DNA of 64,000 nt, from the NCBI GenBank assembly GCA_001898465.1, contig MKTX01000017.1, positions 310,201-374,200 of the forward strand, in the 5' to 3' direction. The notes under the pieces are model-generated. The model saw only the letters and a program-made list of their open reading frames with translations, was not told the origin of the DNA and searched no databases. The stretch comes from Sphingobacteriales bacterium 39-19 (lineage in GTDB: Bacteria; Bacteroidota; Bacteroidia; Chitinophagales; Chitinophagaceae). Position numbers and translations under genes: made by a program. Shown here in pieces: positions 35,253 through 44,076 of the stretch. Position 1 is the stretch's first letter. Each line of letters starts with the position of its first letter.

Positions 35253-37646
35253 TTAATTTTTCATTTTTATAATCACGTGTAACGGTTTTCCCTGGTAAGT
35301 TAATGGCAGGGAATAAAAAGAATAGGCTGTTTGATGATTGAAATACATTTTGCTGATATGAGTAAACTTTTTTCCATTTACCCACACCCGGATTTTTTTA
35401 TGGATATCTAAAGTGGGCAATTGCAAACGAATATTCCTGGATGCGTTTTTTTGGTATACACCCACGGATTTTATTTTTATATCTATTTGATCTTCGGTGC
35501 CTGTACCGGAAAATTCCAGCAAGCCGGATTTTGGATTTTTGGAATGACCGTCATCCAAATAACATACGGCATGGCTTTGCCCGTGGCCGGGGTAATATAA
35601 CAGGTTTATATCACGGCCATCGAATGCTGAGGTATTTGTATATATAAAATTTTCTTTGGGCTGCCATACAGGTACCAGGCTGCCGGCTTTCATAAATATA
35701 TTTTTCCCGGGGTCATCTATTTTGGCGGGTATTGTATAATGATGTAAGCCTTCATATTTTTTTGCCGTATTAAAATCAAACCAATTGCCTGCGGGTAAAT
35801 ACAGGGACACTGAATCGGCGCCCGGTTGCAGTACAGGAGCAATTAAAATATTTTTACCCCACATGTACTCGTTGAGTATTTCTGAAGCTGTACTATCGTT
35901 TTGATAATAATAATAAAGAGGCGATACCAGGGGTTCTCCTTTTGCCGCCTGCCAATAAGCCAGGGTATAATTATAAGGCAGCAGAAGGTATCGCATATCT
36001 ATGGCTTTACGTGCCTGTGAGCGGTAAGGTTCATCAAAAAGGGCCGGTTCACTGGGATAGCTGAATGCATTGGGATCTATTGTAAACAGCGCCGTGCCAT
36101 GTGGCCTCAGGATGGGTGTAAAGGCAGCAAACTGCATCCAGCGTACATATAATTCAGGGTCTGCCTTACCTCCTGCAAAACCACCCGCATCGGCATGTAT
36201 ATAAGGAACGCCACTCATGCTCATGCCCAGCATAACCGGGAGTTGCGCCCTTAGCCCGCTCCAGCTCCTGCTTACATCGCCACTCCAGGGAAAAATACCA
36301 TAGCGTTGGGTACCTGCAAAACCACTCCGGTTTAAACTAAATAAACGGCGATCGGGAAAATCTTTAGCAAATTTTTGGTACAGCATTTTGGTCCAGGTAT
36401 GCCCAAAAACATTGTGCACTTCATCGGCGCCGAAGAGCCGGTGAAATCCTAAGTCTTTTAAATTATGCTGCAGGGCGGGCGGATGATTTTCCGGTTCCCC
36501 CAGGTCGCCCCACCAACCTGCTACTCCTATTTTCATTTGCGGGATGTGCTTTGACCAAAACCAGTTTTGGGCATCTTTCCTGAATAGATCCAATAAGCCA
36601 GCCGGGCCAAAATAAAAGCTTTGAATAACGAAAGGATACCCGCTGCTATCTACTGCCTGGTATTTTTTTGAAGCTTCATAATTCAAGGTTCCTTTTACAA
36701 TATGGGGTTCGGTGATGAGGATGGTTTGAATATGGTCTTTTTTAAAATCGGCAATCATGTGAGCGGGGTTGGGCCAGTTTTTTTTATTCACCCAATCCAG
36801 GTTACCCATAGTTCCTTTGATGCTGTCGCCAAACCAAAATAAATCGAAGATCACGGCATCGAATGGAATATGACTGGCTTTCATTTGCGCTGCGATGGCC
36901 GTAACTTGCTGCTGGCTGGTATATCCAAAGCGGCTCATTAAATTACCGAATGCCCAGCGGGGCGGTATGGGCTGTGTACCGGTAAGGCTATGATAGCTTT
37001 GCAATATGTGAGGATAGGTATCACCCAAAATGATAAAAACATTCAGCTCCCCGCTTACAAATCCTGCCCGCAAAATTTGGGGATTTGATTTGCCGATATC
37101 TGCAAACCCTTTGGAAGCATTATCAAATAAAATGGCATAGCCTTTATTGCTGGTAAAAAAAGGAACCGAGTAATTTAAATTGTCTGCGCCTTCTTCGTAT
37201 TGATACCAGGGGTTATTATATAAGTTAAAACGAAAACCTCTACGATCCAGTGGGAGCGCCCTTTCGCCACCTCCGTATATTTTTTCATAGTTAGATAAAG
37301 CAAAATCAAAACCCCGGAATCCCGGTTCCTGGAATGCAGAAATTAATCTTAGATTTCCGATGCTGAACCCTGAATCGGTTTTAAAAGAAATCTTCCATTT
37401 AGTAAAAAGCCAGCTGGTATCACCCGGCTTTTGTACAGGTATAATTTTATTTGATACTGCTGATTTTATAACCGCATCGCTTACTTTTTCGCCATGCCGG
37501 TATCCATTGGGTACATATTTTAATTTAAGGATATTATCCCCATAGGCTGTAAGGGTATAAATGCCATCTTTTGTTTTTACGGTTGCGGGTTGTGCCAGCA
37601 GTAAAACGGGAAACACCAAAGAGACGGTTAAGAAAAAAAACTTCAT
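35253..37646 (-). CDS. Glycoside hydrolase family 31 alpha-glycosidase, secreted
   Basis: Retaining alpha-glycosidase, about 797 residues from the ATG at 37646, which gives the signal peptide MKFFFLTVSLVFPVLLLAQ; an in-frame ATG three codons upstream is an alternative. An N-terminal beta-sandwich with YGGGERALPLDRRG is followed by the (beta/alpha)8 barrel containing PRWAFGNLMSRFGY. The nucleophile region is GVAGWWGDLGEPENHP (aspartate near residue 380), the acid/base region PWSGDVSRSWSG (near 455), and ADAGGFAGG and LRPHG follow. C-terminal beta domains complete the usual GH31 architecture. Substrate cannot be told from sequence: alpha-glucosides, xylosides or other sugars. No sus-type genes are adjacent. 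Confidence 0.93.
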   Translation of the reverse strand: MKFFFLTVSLVFPVLLLAQPATVKTKDGIYTLTAYGDNILKLKYVPNGYRHGEKVSDAVIKSAVSNKIIPVQKPGDTSWLFTKWKISFKTDSGFSIGNLRLISAFQEPGFRGFDFALSNYEKIYGGGERALPLDRRGFRFNLYNNPWYQYEEGADNLNYSVPFFTSNKGYAILFDNASKGFADIGKSNPQILRAGFVSGELNVFIILGDTYPHILQSYHSLTGTQPIPPRWAFGNLMSRFGYTSQQQVTAIAAQMKASHIPFDAVIFDLFWFGDSIKGTMGNLDWVNKKNWPNPAHMIADFKKDHIQTILITEPHIVKGTLNYEASKKYQAVDSSGYPFVIQSFYFGPAGLLDLFRKDAQNWFWSKHIPQMKIGVAGWWGDLGEPENHPPALQHNLKDLGFHRLFGADEVHNVFGHTWTKMLYQKFAKDFPDRRLFSLNRSGFAGTQRYGIFPWSGDVSRSWSGLRAQLPVMLGMSMSGVPYIHADAGGFAGGKADPELYVRWMQFAAFTPILRPHGTALFTIDPNAFSYPSEPALFDEPYRSQARKAIDMRYLLLPYNYTLAYWQAAKGEPLVSPLYYYYQNDSTASEILNEYMWGKNILIAPVLQPGADSVSLYLPAGNWFDFNTAKKYEGLHHYTIPAKIDDPGKNIFMKAGSLVPVWQPKENFIYTNTSAFDGRDINLLYYPGHGQSHAVCYLDDGHSKNPKSGLLEFSGTGTEDQIDIKIKSVGVYQKNASRNIRLQLPTLDIHKKIRVWVNGKKFTHISKMYFNHQTAYSFYSLPLTYQGKPLHVIIKMKN

Positions 37647-37673
37647 ATAAATCAATTAAAGTGTACAATTTAC

Positions 37674-37707
37674 AAATAAAAAAACTCCGCAGAAATTCCA
37701 CGGAGTT
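37674..37707 (-). terminator. Rho-independent terminator of pnp
   Basis: On the minus strand AACTCCG, an 11-base loop, CGGAGTT and a run of seven Ts; 36 bp beyond the pnp stop codon and upstream of the GH31 gene. Confidence 0.8.
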
Positions 37708-37743
37708 AAAGAGTATGATCATGAGTTTAATATAATGGAATAT

Positions 37744-39879
37744 TTATTCCGGCCTGGGTGCCTGTTCAGGTTTAGGTAAAAGCGCTTTCCGGCTCAGTTT
37801 AAATTTACCGGTTTTGGGGTCTACTTCCAGCAATTTTACTTTTACTTTTTCACCTTCTTTAAAAATGCCTTCCATACTTGGCAATCGTTTCCAGCTTATT
37901 TCACTAATGTGTAATAAACCTTCTTTTTTAGGCAGGAATTCAACAAATGCGCCAAATTCTTTTATGCTTTTAATGGTGCCTTCGTAAGAATCTCCTACCA
38001 CCGGAACGGCAGTAAGTCCTTTTATCCAATCCAGCGCCTTGTCCAGGCTTTCTTTTTCTTTACTAAAAATACTCACTTCACCATATTCGCCTACTTCTTC
38101 AATATTGATGGTAGTGCCGGTTTCCCTTTGTATTTCCTGGATCACTTTACCGCCCGGCCCTATCACGGCCCCAATGTATTCTTTATCGATCTTAATTTTC
38201 TCCATGCGTGGTGCATGTGGTTTTACATCGGGCCTGTGCTCTGGCACAACTTCGTACATGGCATTTAAAATATGCAAACGGCCTTTCTTTGCCTGGGCAA
38301 GTGCCTGGCGCATTACATCCATACTTAAGCCATCTACTTTTATGTCCATCTGTACGCCACAAATTCCATCCCGGGTACCTGTTACTTTAAAGTCCATATC
38401 GCCAAGGTGATCTTCATCGCCGAGGATATCAGTAAGTACAGCAAAATTTTCATCTTTTTTAATAAGGCCCATGGCTACACCACTTACGTGTTTTTTTACC
38501 GGAACACCCGCATCCATTAATGCTAATGAACCGGCACAAACTGTTGCCATTGAGGAAGATCCATTACTTTCCAGGATATCGCTTACCACCCTTACGGTAT
38601 AAGCATAATCATCACCGGGCATCATTTGCTTTAGTGAACGCATGGCCAGGTTACCATGGCCTACTTCCCGGCGGCCCACACCCCGCATCATTTTTACTTC
38701 ACCGGTGCTAAAGGGCGGGAAATTATAGTGTAAGAAAAATTTAGAATAAGTAGATACCTGGGCGCTTTCTACCAATAATTCATCTAAAGGAGTTCCTAAA
38801 GTAACAGATGTTAAAGATTGGGTTTCTCCCCTGGTAAATAAGGCGCTGCCGTGTGGAGAAGGTAAAACATCAGCTTCAATAGCCAGTGGGCGCACATCTT
38901 CTGTACCCCGGCCATCCAGCCTTTTCCGTTCGTTTAATATCATATCTCTTACTACATGATATTGCAATTCGCCAAAATAATGGCCGATTAGCGCTTTGTC
39001 TTCATCGGGTAAATCTTCACCCAGGAAGGTTTTTACTTCTGTTTTAAGAGCATCAAAGGCATTACTGCGGTCATGCTTTGTAGATGCAGATGAGGCAATT
39101 GCATACATTTTATCTTTTGCAAAAGCAATGATTTTTTCATCCAGCTCGGGATTGCGATAAGGTTTTGTATATTCTCTTTTAGTAGTGGCTCCTACTACAT
39201 CTCTTAAATCTTCCTGTGCCTTAATATGGCTTTTAATTGCCGTATGGGCCAGTTCTATGGCATTTACCAGGTCTTCTTCCTGGCATTCTTTGGCTTCGCC
39301 TTCTACCATCATAATGTTTTTATGGGTAGCGGCAATAATAAACTCCAGGTCGCTGTTAGCCATTTGGCTGCGGGTGGGGTTTACAATCATTTTACCATCT
39401 ACCCTGCCAATCCTTACTTCAGAAATAATTTCCTGGATGGGGATATCCGAAACAGCCAAAGCGGCCGAAGCAGCCAGGCAGGCCAAAGAGTCGGGCATTA
39501 CTTCTTCATCGGAAGAAATAAGGCTTACCAAAACCTGTACATCGCATAAATAATCTTCGGGAAACAAGGGACGCAGGGCCCGGTCAATAAGGCGTGATGT
39601 TAAAATTTCATAATCGTTTAACCGGGCTTCTCTTTTAAAGAATGAGCCGGGAATACGACCTGAGGATGCAAATTTTTCCTGGTAATCTACTGATAAGGGA
39701 AAAAAAGACTGGCCTTCCTTAGGCTCTTTATTGGCTACCACGGTAGCTAAAATGATACAATTTCCCTGGCGCACGGTAACGGCACCATCGGCCTGGCGGG
39801 CTAATTTACCGGTTTCAATAGTAACCGTACGGCCTTCACCAATATCAAAAGAAATTGATTTTGCTTGTAAAAATGACAT
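37744..39879 (-). CDS. pnp: Polyribonucleotide nucleotidyltransferase (PNPase)
   Basis: 3'-5' exoribonuclease of the RNA degradosome. I chose the ATG at 39879 (MSFLQAKSISFDIGEGRTVT), the usual PNPase start; 20 more codons are open upstream but run into the rpsO-pnp leader and its hairpin. The 711 residues contain two RNase PH domains (the second with RGETQSLTSVTLGT near residue 375), a KH domain with IGPGGKVIQEIQRETG (about 575) and a C-terminal S1 domain with GAFVEFLPKKEGLLHISEIS (about 660). It follows rpsO, the conserved bacterial order rpsO-pnp, with a 121-bp leader that holds a 12-bp perfect hairpin, suggesting post-transcriptional autoregulation. Confidence 0.97.
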   Translation of the reverse strand: MSFLQAKSISFDIGEGRTVTIETGKLARQADGAVTVRQGNCIILATVVANKEPKEGQSFFPLSVDYQEKFASSGRIPGSFFKREARLNDYEILTSRLIDRALRPLFPEDYLCDVQVLVSLISSDEEVMPDSLACLAASAALAVSDIPIQEIISEVRIGRVDGKMIVNPTRSQMANSDLEFIIAATHKNIMMVEGEAKECQEEDLVNAIELAHTAIKSHIKAQEDLRDVVGATTKREYTKPYRNPELDEKIIAFAKDKMYAIASSASTKHDRSNAFDALKTEVKTFLGEDLPDEDKALIGHYFGELQYHVVRDMILNERKRLDGRGTEDVRPLAIEADVLPSPHGSALFTRGETQSLTSVTLGTPLDELLVESAQVSTYSKFFLHYNFPPFSTGEVKMMRGVGRREVGHGNLAMRSLKQMMPGDDYAYTVRVVSDILESNGSSSMATVCAGSLALMDAGVPVKKHVSGVAMGLIKKDENFAVLTDILGDEDHLGDMDFKVTGTRDGICGVQMDIKVDGLSMDVMRQALAQAKKGRLHILNAMYEVVPEHRPDVKPHAPRMEKIKIDKEYIGAVIGPGGKVIQEIQRETGTTINIEEVGEYGEVSIFSKEKESLDKALDWIKGLTAVPVVGDSYEGTIKSIKEFGAFVEFLPKKEGLLHISEISWKRLPSMEGIFKEGEKVKVKLLEVDPKTGKFKLSRKALLPKPEQAPRPE

Positions 39880-39935
39880 ATAAAAATAGTTTAAGCCGGC
39901 AATGATACCGGCAAATGAGTTGATGTGTAAAACGG

Positions 39936-39975
39936 TCAATTCCCAACGATTACTAATAAATCAGTTGGGAATTGA
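39936..39975 (-). promoter_or_regulatory. rpsO-pnp intergenic hairpin (possible RNase III site)
   Basis: TCAATTCCCAAC (39936-39947) and GTTGGGAATTGA (39964-39975) form a 12-bp perfect stem with a 16-base loop in the transcript between the rpsO stop and the pnp start. There is no proper T-run, so it is unlikely to be a terminator. In enterobacteria a long stem in the pnp leader is cut by RNase III and lets PNPase repress itself; the same logic is inferred here from position. Confidence 0.55.
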
Positions 39976-40000
39976 TATGAATTACATAATTGTGTTTTAA

Positions 40001-40273
40001 TTATTTGCGGAGGCCTAATTTTTCAATTAATGCCCTGTAGCCGGTAAGATTATGCTTGCTTAAGTAGCTGAGTAATCTTTTACGCTGACCCACCATCATC
40101 ATCAACCCTCTTTGAGAAGAGAAATCTTTTTTGTTGGTTTTTAAATGGTCAGAAATGTGGTTGATACGCTCGGTTAACAGCGCTACCTGCCCTTCAATAG
40201 ACCCGGTATTAGTGGCTTTTCCACCAAATTCACTGAAAATCTTCGCTTTTTTTTCTGTTGTTAAATGCGACAT
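40001..40273 (-). CDS. rpsO: 30S ribosomal protein S15
   Basis: Binds 16S rRNA in the platform of the small subunit. The 90 residues match the usual length and contain the conserved blocks SIEGQVALLTERINHISDHL, KKDFSSQRGLMMMVGQRKRL and LSYLSKHNLTGYRALIEKLG. It sits upstream of pnp, the usual arrangement. The -7-like element TACTTTTG (rc of 40324-40331) lies 51 bp upstream of the ATG. Confidence 0.98.
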   Translation of the reverse strand: MSHLTTEKKAKIFSEFGGKATNTGSIEGQVALLTERINHISDHLKTNKKDFSSQRGLMMMVGQRKRLLSYLSKHNLTGYRALIEKLGLRK

Positions 40274-40323
40274 TTGTTTGTTTTTTAAAACGGTGTGTTT
40301 TATTCTTTTTTATTAATTGGCTG

Positions 40324-40331
40324 CAAAAGTA
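40324..40331 (-). promoter_or_regulatory. -7 box (TACTTTTG) upstream of rpsO
   Basis: TACTTTTG fits TAnnTTTG and is followed by GCAGCC, a start-site context also seen before ribF. No good -33 element is seen at standard spacing. Confidence 0.45.
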
Positions 40332-40517
40332 GTACAAATAATTGAAATCATTTGATTTAATGGCCATTAATTTACCGGAACCTGGAAATTTTACACTCCT
40401 TTTTTTCTGTTCAAAAACGGGATATTTAAATCCTTATTCCAATGGCCCGGCTTTCTTAACTCCCTACGGCAGGGTTAAAAGTTTGAGTTCAACGGTTTTA
40501 AGATAAATTAAGTTTAT

Positions 40518-41645
40518 TTGCTAAAAAAACTTTTGACCCGGCTATACTTTACAGTGACCAATGACCTGAGTTATGATCAACGGATGATCCGTATTTGCCA
40601 TAGTCTCGCCGAAGCCGGGTACCGGGTAACCCTGGTAGGCCGTAAATTGAAAAAATCGATACCTCTAACGAAAAGAAAATTTGAACAAAAACGCCTGGTT
40701 TGTTTTTTTAATAAAGGGAAGCTTTTTTACTTAGAGTATAATATAAGGCTGTTTGTTTATCTGCTATGTAAGAAAATGGATGGAATTTGTGCCATTGATT
40801 TAGATACTATTCTCCCCTGCCTGCTGGTTTCAAAAATAAAAAACACAAAGCGTATTTATGATGCTCATGAACTGTTTTGCGAAATGAAAGAAGTGGTAAG
40901 CCGGCCCGGAATTTACAAAGCCTGGAAATGGCTTGAAAGAAAAACGGTACCCCGGTTTTCGTATGGCTACACGGTAAATGAAACCATTGCACAGGTATTT
41001 CATAAAGATTATGCCCGGCATTATGAAGTGATCCGGAATATGCCCCTGCTTAACCCCGCAGCCATTCATGCAAACCGGGAAAAATTTATTTTATACCAGG
41101 GGGCCGTAAATGAAGGAAGAAGTTTTGAAACCCTGTTACCCGCCATGAGAAAGGTTCCGGCCCGGCTGGTAATTTGTGGCGATGGAAATTTTATGGAACA
41201 AACAAAAGCACTGATCTTAAAATATAAACTGGAAGACAAAGTGATTTTGAAAGGGATGTTGCCCCCGGAAGCCCTGGTATCAATAAACCAAAAAGCATAC
41301 ATAGGCATTACTTTATTTGAAAAGAATGGCGACAGTAATTATTATTCACTGGCAAACCGTTTTTTTGATTATATCCATGCAGGTATTCCACAGCTTTGCG
41401 TTGACTATCCTGAATACCGGAAAATAAATGATGAATATGATATTGCTTTTTTAGTACCCAATGTACAGGAAGAAACCATTGCGGCTGCCCTGAATGAGCT
41501 GATCCAGGATGATGAATACTGGAACAGGCTACATCAAAACTGCATTAAGGCAGCACAGCACCTTAACTGGCAGCAGGAAGAAATTAAATTAAAACAATTT
41601 TATAAAAATATTTTTGGAGAATCATTTACATATCATCAGCCATGA
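40518..41645 (+). CDS. GT-B fold glycosyltransferase (GT4-like)
   Basis: A 375-residue cytosolic glycosyltransferase. The start is a TTG (40518-40520); the next ATG is at residue 22, inside the conserved N-terminal strand FTVTNDLSYDQRMIRICHSL, so the TTG is preferred. The C-terminal half has the nucleotide-sugar domain: FILYQGAVNEGRSFETLL, RLVICGDGNFMEQTKAL and ANRFFDYIHAGIP (equivalent of the NKxFEYMAxGxP motif). The typical EX7E arrangement is only partly visible. It overlaps the next glycosyltransferase gene by 32 bp. Polysaccharide or glycolipid synthesis is inferred; donor and acceptor are unknown. Confidence 0.85.
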   Translation: MLKKLLTRLYFTVTNDLSYDQRMIRICHSLAEAGYRVTLVGRKLKKSIPLTKRKFEQKRLVCFFNKGKLFYLEYNIRLFVYLLCKKMDGICAIDLDTILPCLLVSKIKNTKRIYDAHELFCEMKEVVSRPGIYKAWKWLERKTVPRFSYGYTVNETIAQVFHKDYARHYEVIRNMPLLNPAAIHANREKFILYQGAVNEGRSFETLLPAMRKVPARLVICGDGNFMEQTKALILKYKLEDKVILKGMLPPEALVSINQKAYIGITLFEKNGDSNYYSLANRFFDYIHAGIPQLCVDYPEYRKINDEYDIAFLVPNVQEETIAAALNELIQDDEYWNRLHQNCIKAAQHLNWQQEEIKLKQFYKNIFGESFTYHQP

Positions 41646-42732
41646 TGTGCCCTGGCCAGCAGACTACGGTGGTGTGATAGACATCTATTATTGCATAGAA
41701 GCGCTCCATGCGCTGGGCATCCGGGTACACCTGCATTGCTTTACCGGCAAGCGAAAACCACAAGCGCATTTACAAAATATTTGCCGGAGCGTTCACTATT
41801 ATCCCAGGAAAGAATCTGTAACGGGGTTTTCATTACAGCTCCCTTATATTGTGAGCTCCCGGGTAAGTTCGAAACTGGAAGCCGAATTAAAAAAAGATGA
41901 TTACCCGATTTTGATAGAAGGGATTCATTGCAGCTACATGGTTTACAAAAATGTTTTTCCCGGCAGAAAAATATTTTTGAGGCCTTTCAATATAGAACAA
42001 CAATACTATGCCAATTTAGCTGCTTTTGAAAAGCAGTTTTTAAAACGGCAGTATTATTTACATGAAAGCAAACTTTTACTCAGATATGAAAAAATAATTG
42101 CCCAAAAAGCGCCCATCCTGAACCTCAGCAAAACCGATCAAAAGTTTTATTCAGAAAAGCTGGGGGCTGCAGCCCGGTTTTTACCGGTATTCCTGCCCTG
42201 GCAAAAAATAACATCAAAACCGGGCATGGGCAACTATTGTTTGTACCATGGAAATTTATCGGTAAATGAAAATGATAAAGCAGCCTGCTGGCTTTTGAAA
42301 TCGGTGTTTAAAACACTTCCTATCCCCATCGTCATAGCAGGCAAAAACCCTTCATATACAGTACAGTCTTGGGTTCAAAAATTGCCACATGCGAAACTGG
42401 TTGCAAACCCCGATGCGGCGACACTGCAAAATTTAATTGAAAATGCACAAGTAAATATATTACCCTCATTTAATACCACCGGCGTAAAATTAAAATTACT
42501 GAATGCACTCTTTAATGGCAGGCATTGCTTAACCAATGAAGCCGGTGTTGCGGGTTCAGGGTTAGAAAGTATTACTTCACTTGCCCATAATCCCAAATCT
42601 TTTGCAGAACAAATTCAAAAAATGATTTCTCTTGAATTTTCTGATGAAGATATAAATAAAAGGGCCGCTGTTTTATACTCATTATACAATAATACCAGCA
42701 ATGCTGCCACTCTTTGTGATTGGTTTATATAA
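41614..42732 (+). CDS. Glycosyltransferase (GT4-like), partner of the preceding gene
   Basis: A 372-residue glycosyltransferase-like protein. The start is a TTG at 41614 (read MENHLHIISHDVPWPADYGG); the motif HIISHDVPWPADYGGVID is the conserved N-terminal strand and loop of the family, so there is little room for a later start. The C-terminal domain contains YCLYHGNLSVNEND, PIVIAGKNPSY and the sugar-donor region NTTGVKLKLLNALFNGRHC. It overlaps the upstream gene by 32 bp in another frame, showing tight translational coupling of two glycosyltransferases. Its substrate is unknown. No flippase or polymerase gene lies nearby. Confidence 0.85.
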   Translation: MENHLHIISHDVPWPADYGGVIDIYYCIEALHALGIRVHLHCFTGKRKPQAHLQNICRSVHYYPRKESVTGFSLQLPYIVSSRVSSKLEAELKKDDYPILIEGIHCSYMVYKNVFPGRKIFLRPFNIEQQYYANLAAFEKQFLKRQYYLHESKLLLRYEKIIAQKAPILNLSKTDQKFYSEKLGAAARFLPVFLPWQKITSKPGMGNYCLYHGNLSVNENDKAACWLLKSVFKTLPIPIVIAGKNPSYTVQSWVQKLPHAKLVANPDAATLQNLIENAQVNILPSFNTTGVKLKLLNALFNGRHCLTNEAGVAGSGLESITSLAHNPKSFAEQIQKMISLEFSDEDINKRAAVLYSLYNNTSNAATLCDWFI

Positions 42733-42803
42733 GAATAGACATAACTGTTTTAGAACTGTAAATGAGGTTTATTTTTTCAGCCAGCGACCAGGGTAACTGC
42801 TTG

Positions 42804-43110
42804 TTAGCGATGTTTTTTTATAAAACTAATAAATTCCTAAATCGTAATCATTTTTGTTTTACAAAATCTCTTTAAATCAAGTAAATCGTTGTTACCTGTA
42901 AGCAAATAATCGGCATCGCCATCCCGAAATATTTTTTGAGTTTTGGTTATGTAATCGTTTGTTTTATTTCAGCAATAATATCCTTGCTAAAGAGAAGTCT
43001 TACATCGCCTGAATATAGCATGGGATGTATTAATATTTGTTTCCCGGAGATGATAAACTTACCCAAAGATTTGCATCAATACTGATTTTAAGAGCCTTTG
43101 TTTTTTTCAT
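42804..43110 (-). pseudogene. Decayed PIN-domain toxin (VapC-like, COG1569 type)
   Basis: Reading the minus strand in three frames reveals pieces of one PIN-domain protein. The N-terminus is MKKTKALKISIDANLWVSLS, then a stop (TAA); after a frameshift comes MLYSGDVRLLFSKDIIAEIK; after a deletion and another frameshift RDGDADYLLTGNNDLLDLKR, FCKTKMITI, then a TAG inside the tail EFISFIKKHR. The IDAN and GDADYLLTGNNDLLDL motifs are the first and last acidic clusters of PIN toxins of this type, and about 40 middle residues are missing. It cannot make an active ribonuclease. It fills the 399-bp gap after the glycosyltransferases, with nothing else seen there. Confidence 0.8.
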
Positions 43111-43135
43111 AATGCTTTGCCCTCACATCTTCTAG
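43088..43135 (-). pseudogene. Possible 3' remnant of the cognate antitoxin gene
   Basis: A short frame ending [16 protein letters not shown] overlaps the toxin ATG in the way antitoxin/toxin pairs usually do. It also overlaps the last codons and stop of ftsE and is closed by a stop inside ftsE, so at most a C-terminal fragment of about 20 codons survives. Assignment is by position only. Confidence 0.35.
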
Positions 43136-43821
43136 TTCATGGATACCGTAGCATTATCCCATACTTTGCCTCTTTCTGTTTTAATGGTACGTGCGGGGAA
43201 TTTATTGATTACCATATAATCATGCGTAGCCATTAAGATAGAAGTGTCGTAATCTTTACAAATCTGGAAAAGAAGTTGCATAATTTCATCACTGGTTTCG
43301 GGATCCAGGTTACCGGTAGGCTCGTCTGCCAGAATTAATTTTGGTGAGTTTAATAAAGCACGGGCAATATCAATACGCTGTTGTTCTCCCCCGCTGAGTT
43401 CATAAGGCATTTTAAAACCCTTTGTTTTTAAATTCACTTTATCTAATACATCCGTAATTTTTTCATCCATTAATCTTTCATCTTTCCAGCCGGTGGCTTT
43501 AAGTACAAACTTGAGGTTTTCATTTACATTTCTATCCGTAAGCAATTGAAAATCCTGGAATACAACGCCCAGGTTCCGTCTTAAAAAAGGAACTGTTTTC
43601 CAGGTGAGCCCTCTTAATTTATGCCCTACTACCCAACCTTCGCCTTCCTTTAATTCCAAATCGCCATACAGGGTTTTAAGCAAACTGCTTTTACCGGTTC
43701 CGGTTTTGCCCACCAGGTACACAAATTCGCCTTTACCAATAGATATATTTACATCACTTAATATGAGTGACCCACCCTGGTAAATATTTACATTTTTTAA
43801 TTCTATTATTGATTGAGACAT
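43132..43821 (-). CDS. ftsE: Cell-division ABC transporter ATPase FtsE
   Basis: ATP-binding subunit of the FtsEX complex that links the divisome to peptidoglycan hydrolases. I place the start at the ATG 43821 ([17 protein letters not shown]), giving 229 residues, the usual size; the longer frame to 43881 has no support. Walker A is GKTGTGKSS, the signature is [16 protein letters not shown], Walker B is [12 protein letters not shown] and the switch histidine is in MATHDYM. The YQGG...[23 protein letters not shown] block is typical of Bacteroidota FtsE. No ftsX is adjacent, which is common in this phylum. A decayed toxin-antitoxin pair abuts its 3' end. Confidence 0.85.
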   Translation of the reverse strand: MSQSIIELKNVNIYQGGSLILSDVNISIGKGEFVYLVGKTGTGKSSLLKTLYGDLELKEGEGWVVGHKLRGLTWKTVPFLRRNLGVVFQDFQLLTDRNVNENLKFVLKATGWKDERLMDEKITDVLDKVNLKTKGFKMPYELSGGEQQRIDIARALLNSPKLILADEPTGNLDPETSDEIMQLLFQICKDYDTSILMATHDYMVINKFPARTIKTERGKVWDNATVSMN

Positions 43822-43873
43822 AATATCTTTTTTAATGCCTGCAAACTTAATATTAATATTGATAATACAGGCT

Positions 43874-43969
43874 TTTGGCAAATGTATATTCTTTCACTCC
43901 CTGTTTGCCAAATCATTTTTCTACAATAATGTTAAAAATGTGGATAATAACCCTTTTTCTTTTGGCAAA
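43874..43969. repeat. Three copies of TTTGSCAAA between ftsE and the secreted unknown
   Basis: TTTGGCAAA at 43874-43882, TTTGCCAAA at 43904-43912 and TTTGGCAAA at 43961-43969. Each is nearly palindromic; centres are 30 and 57 bp apart. They lie 53-148 bp upstream of the ftsE ATG and upstream of the divergent gene at 44077. They could be operator sites, but nothing else supports that. Confidence 0.4.
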
Positions 43970-44076
43970 TGGATACCCCTGTTAAACTTATTCCTGACGG
44001 GTATCTTTTGAAAAGATTGGCAATAAGTGAATTTAAAATCCGTTTTTAAAATACTATCTTCATTTAAAAAAAAAGA

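Noticed and set aside
39880..39939. Longer PNPase start at 39939
   Set aside because: The extra 20 residues overlap the leader hairpin and do not match the conserved PNPase N-terminus, which begins at MSFLQAKS.
40346..40359. Palindrome AAATCATTTGATTT upstream of rpsO as an FNR box
   Set aside because: The half-sites are separated by two bases, not four, so the geometry does not fit the FNR/CRP family.
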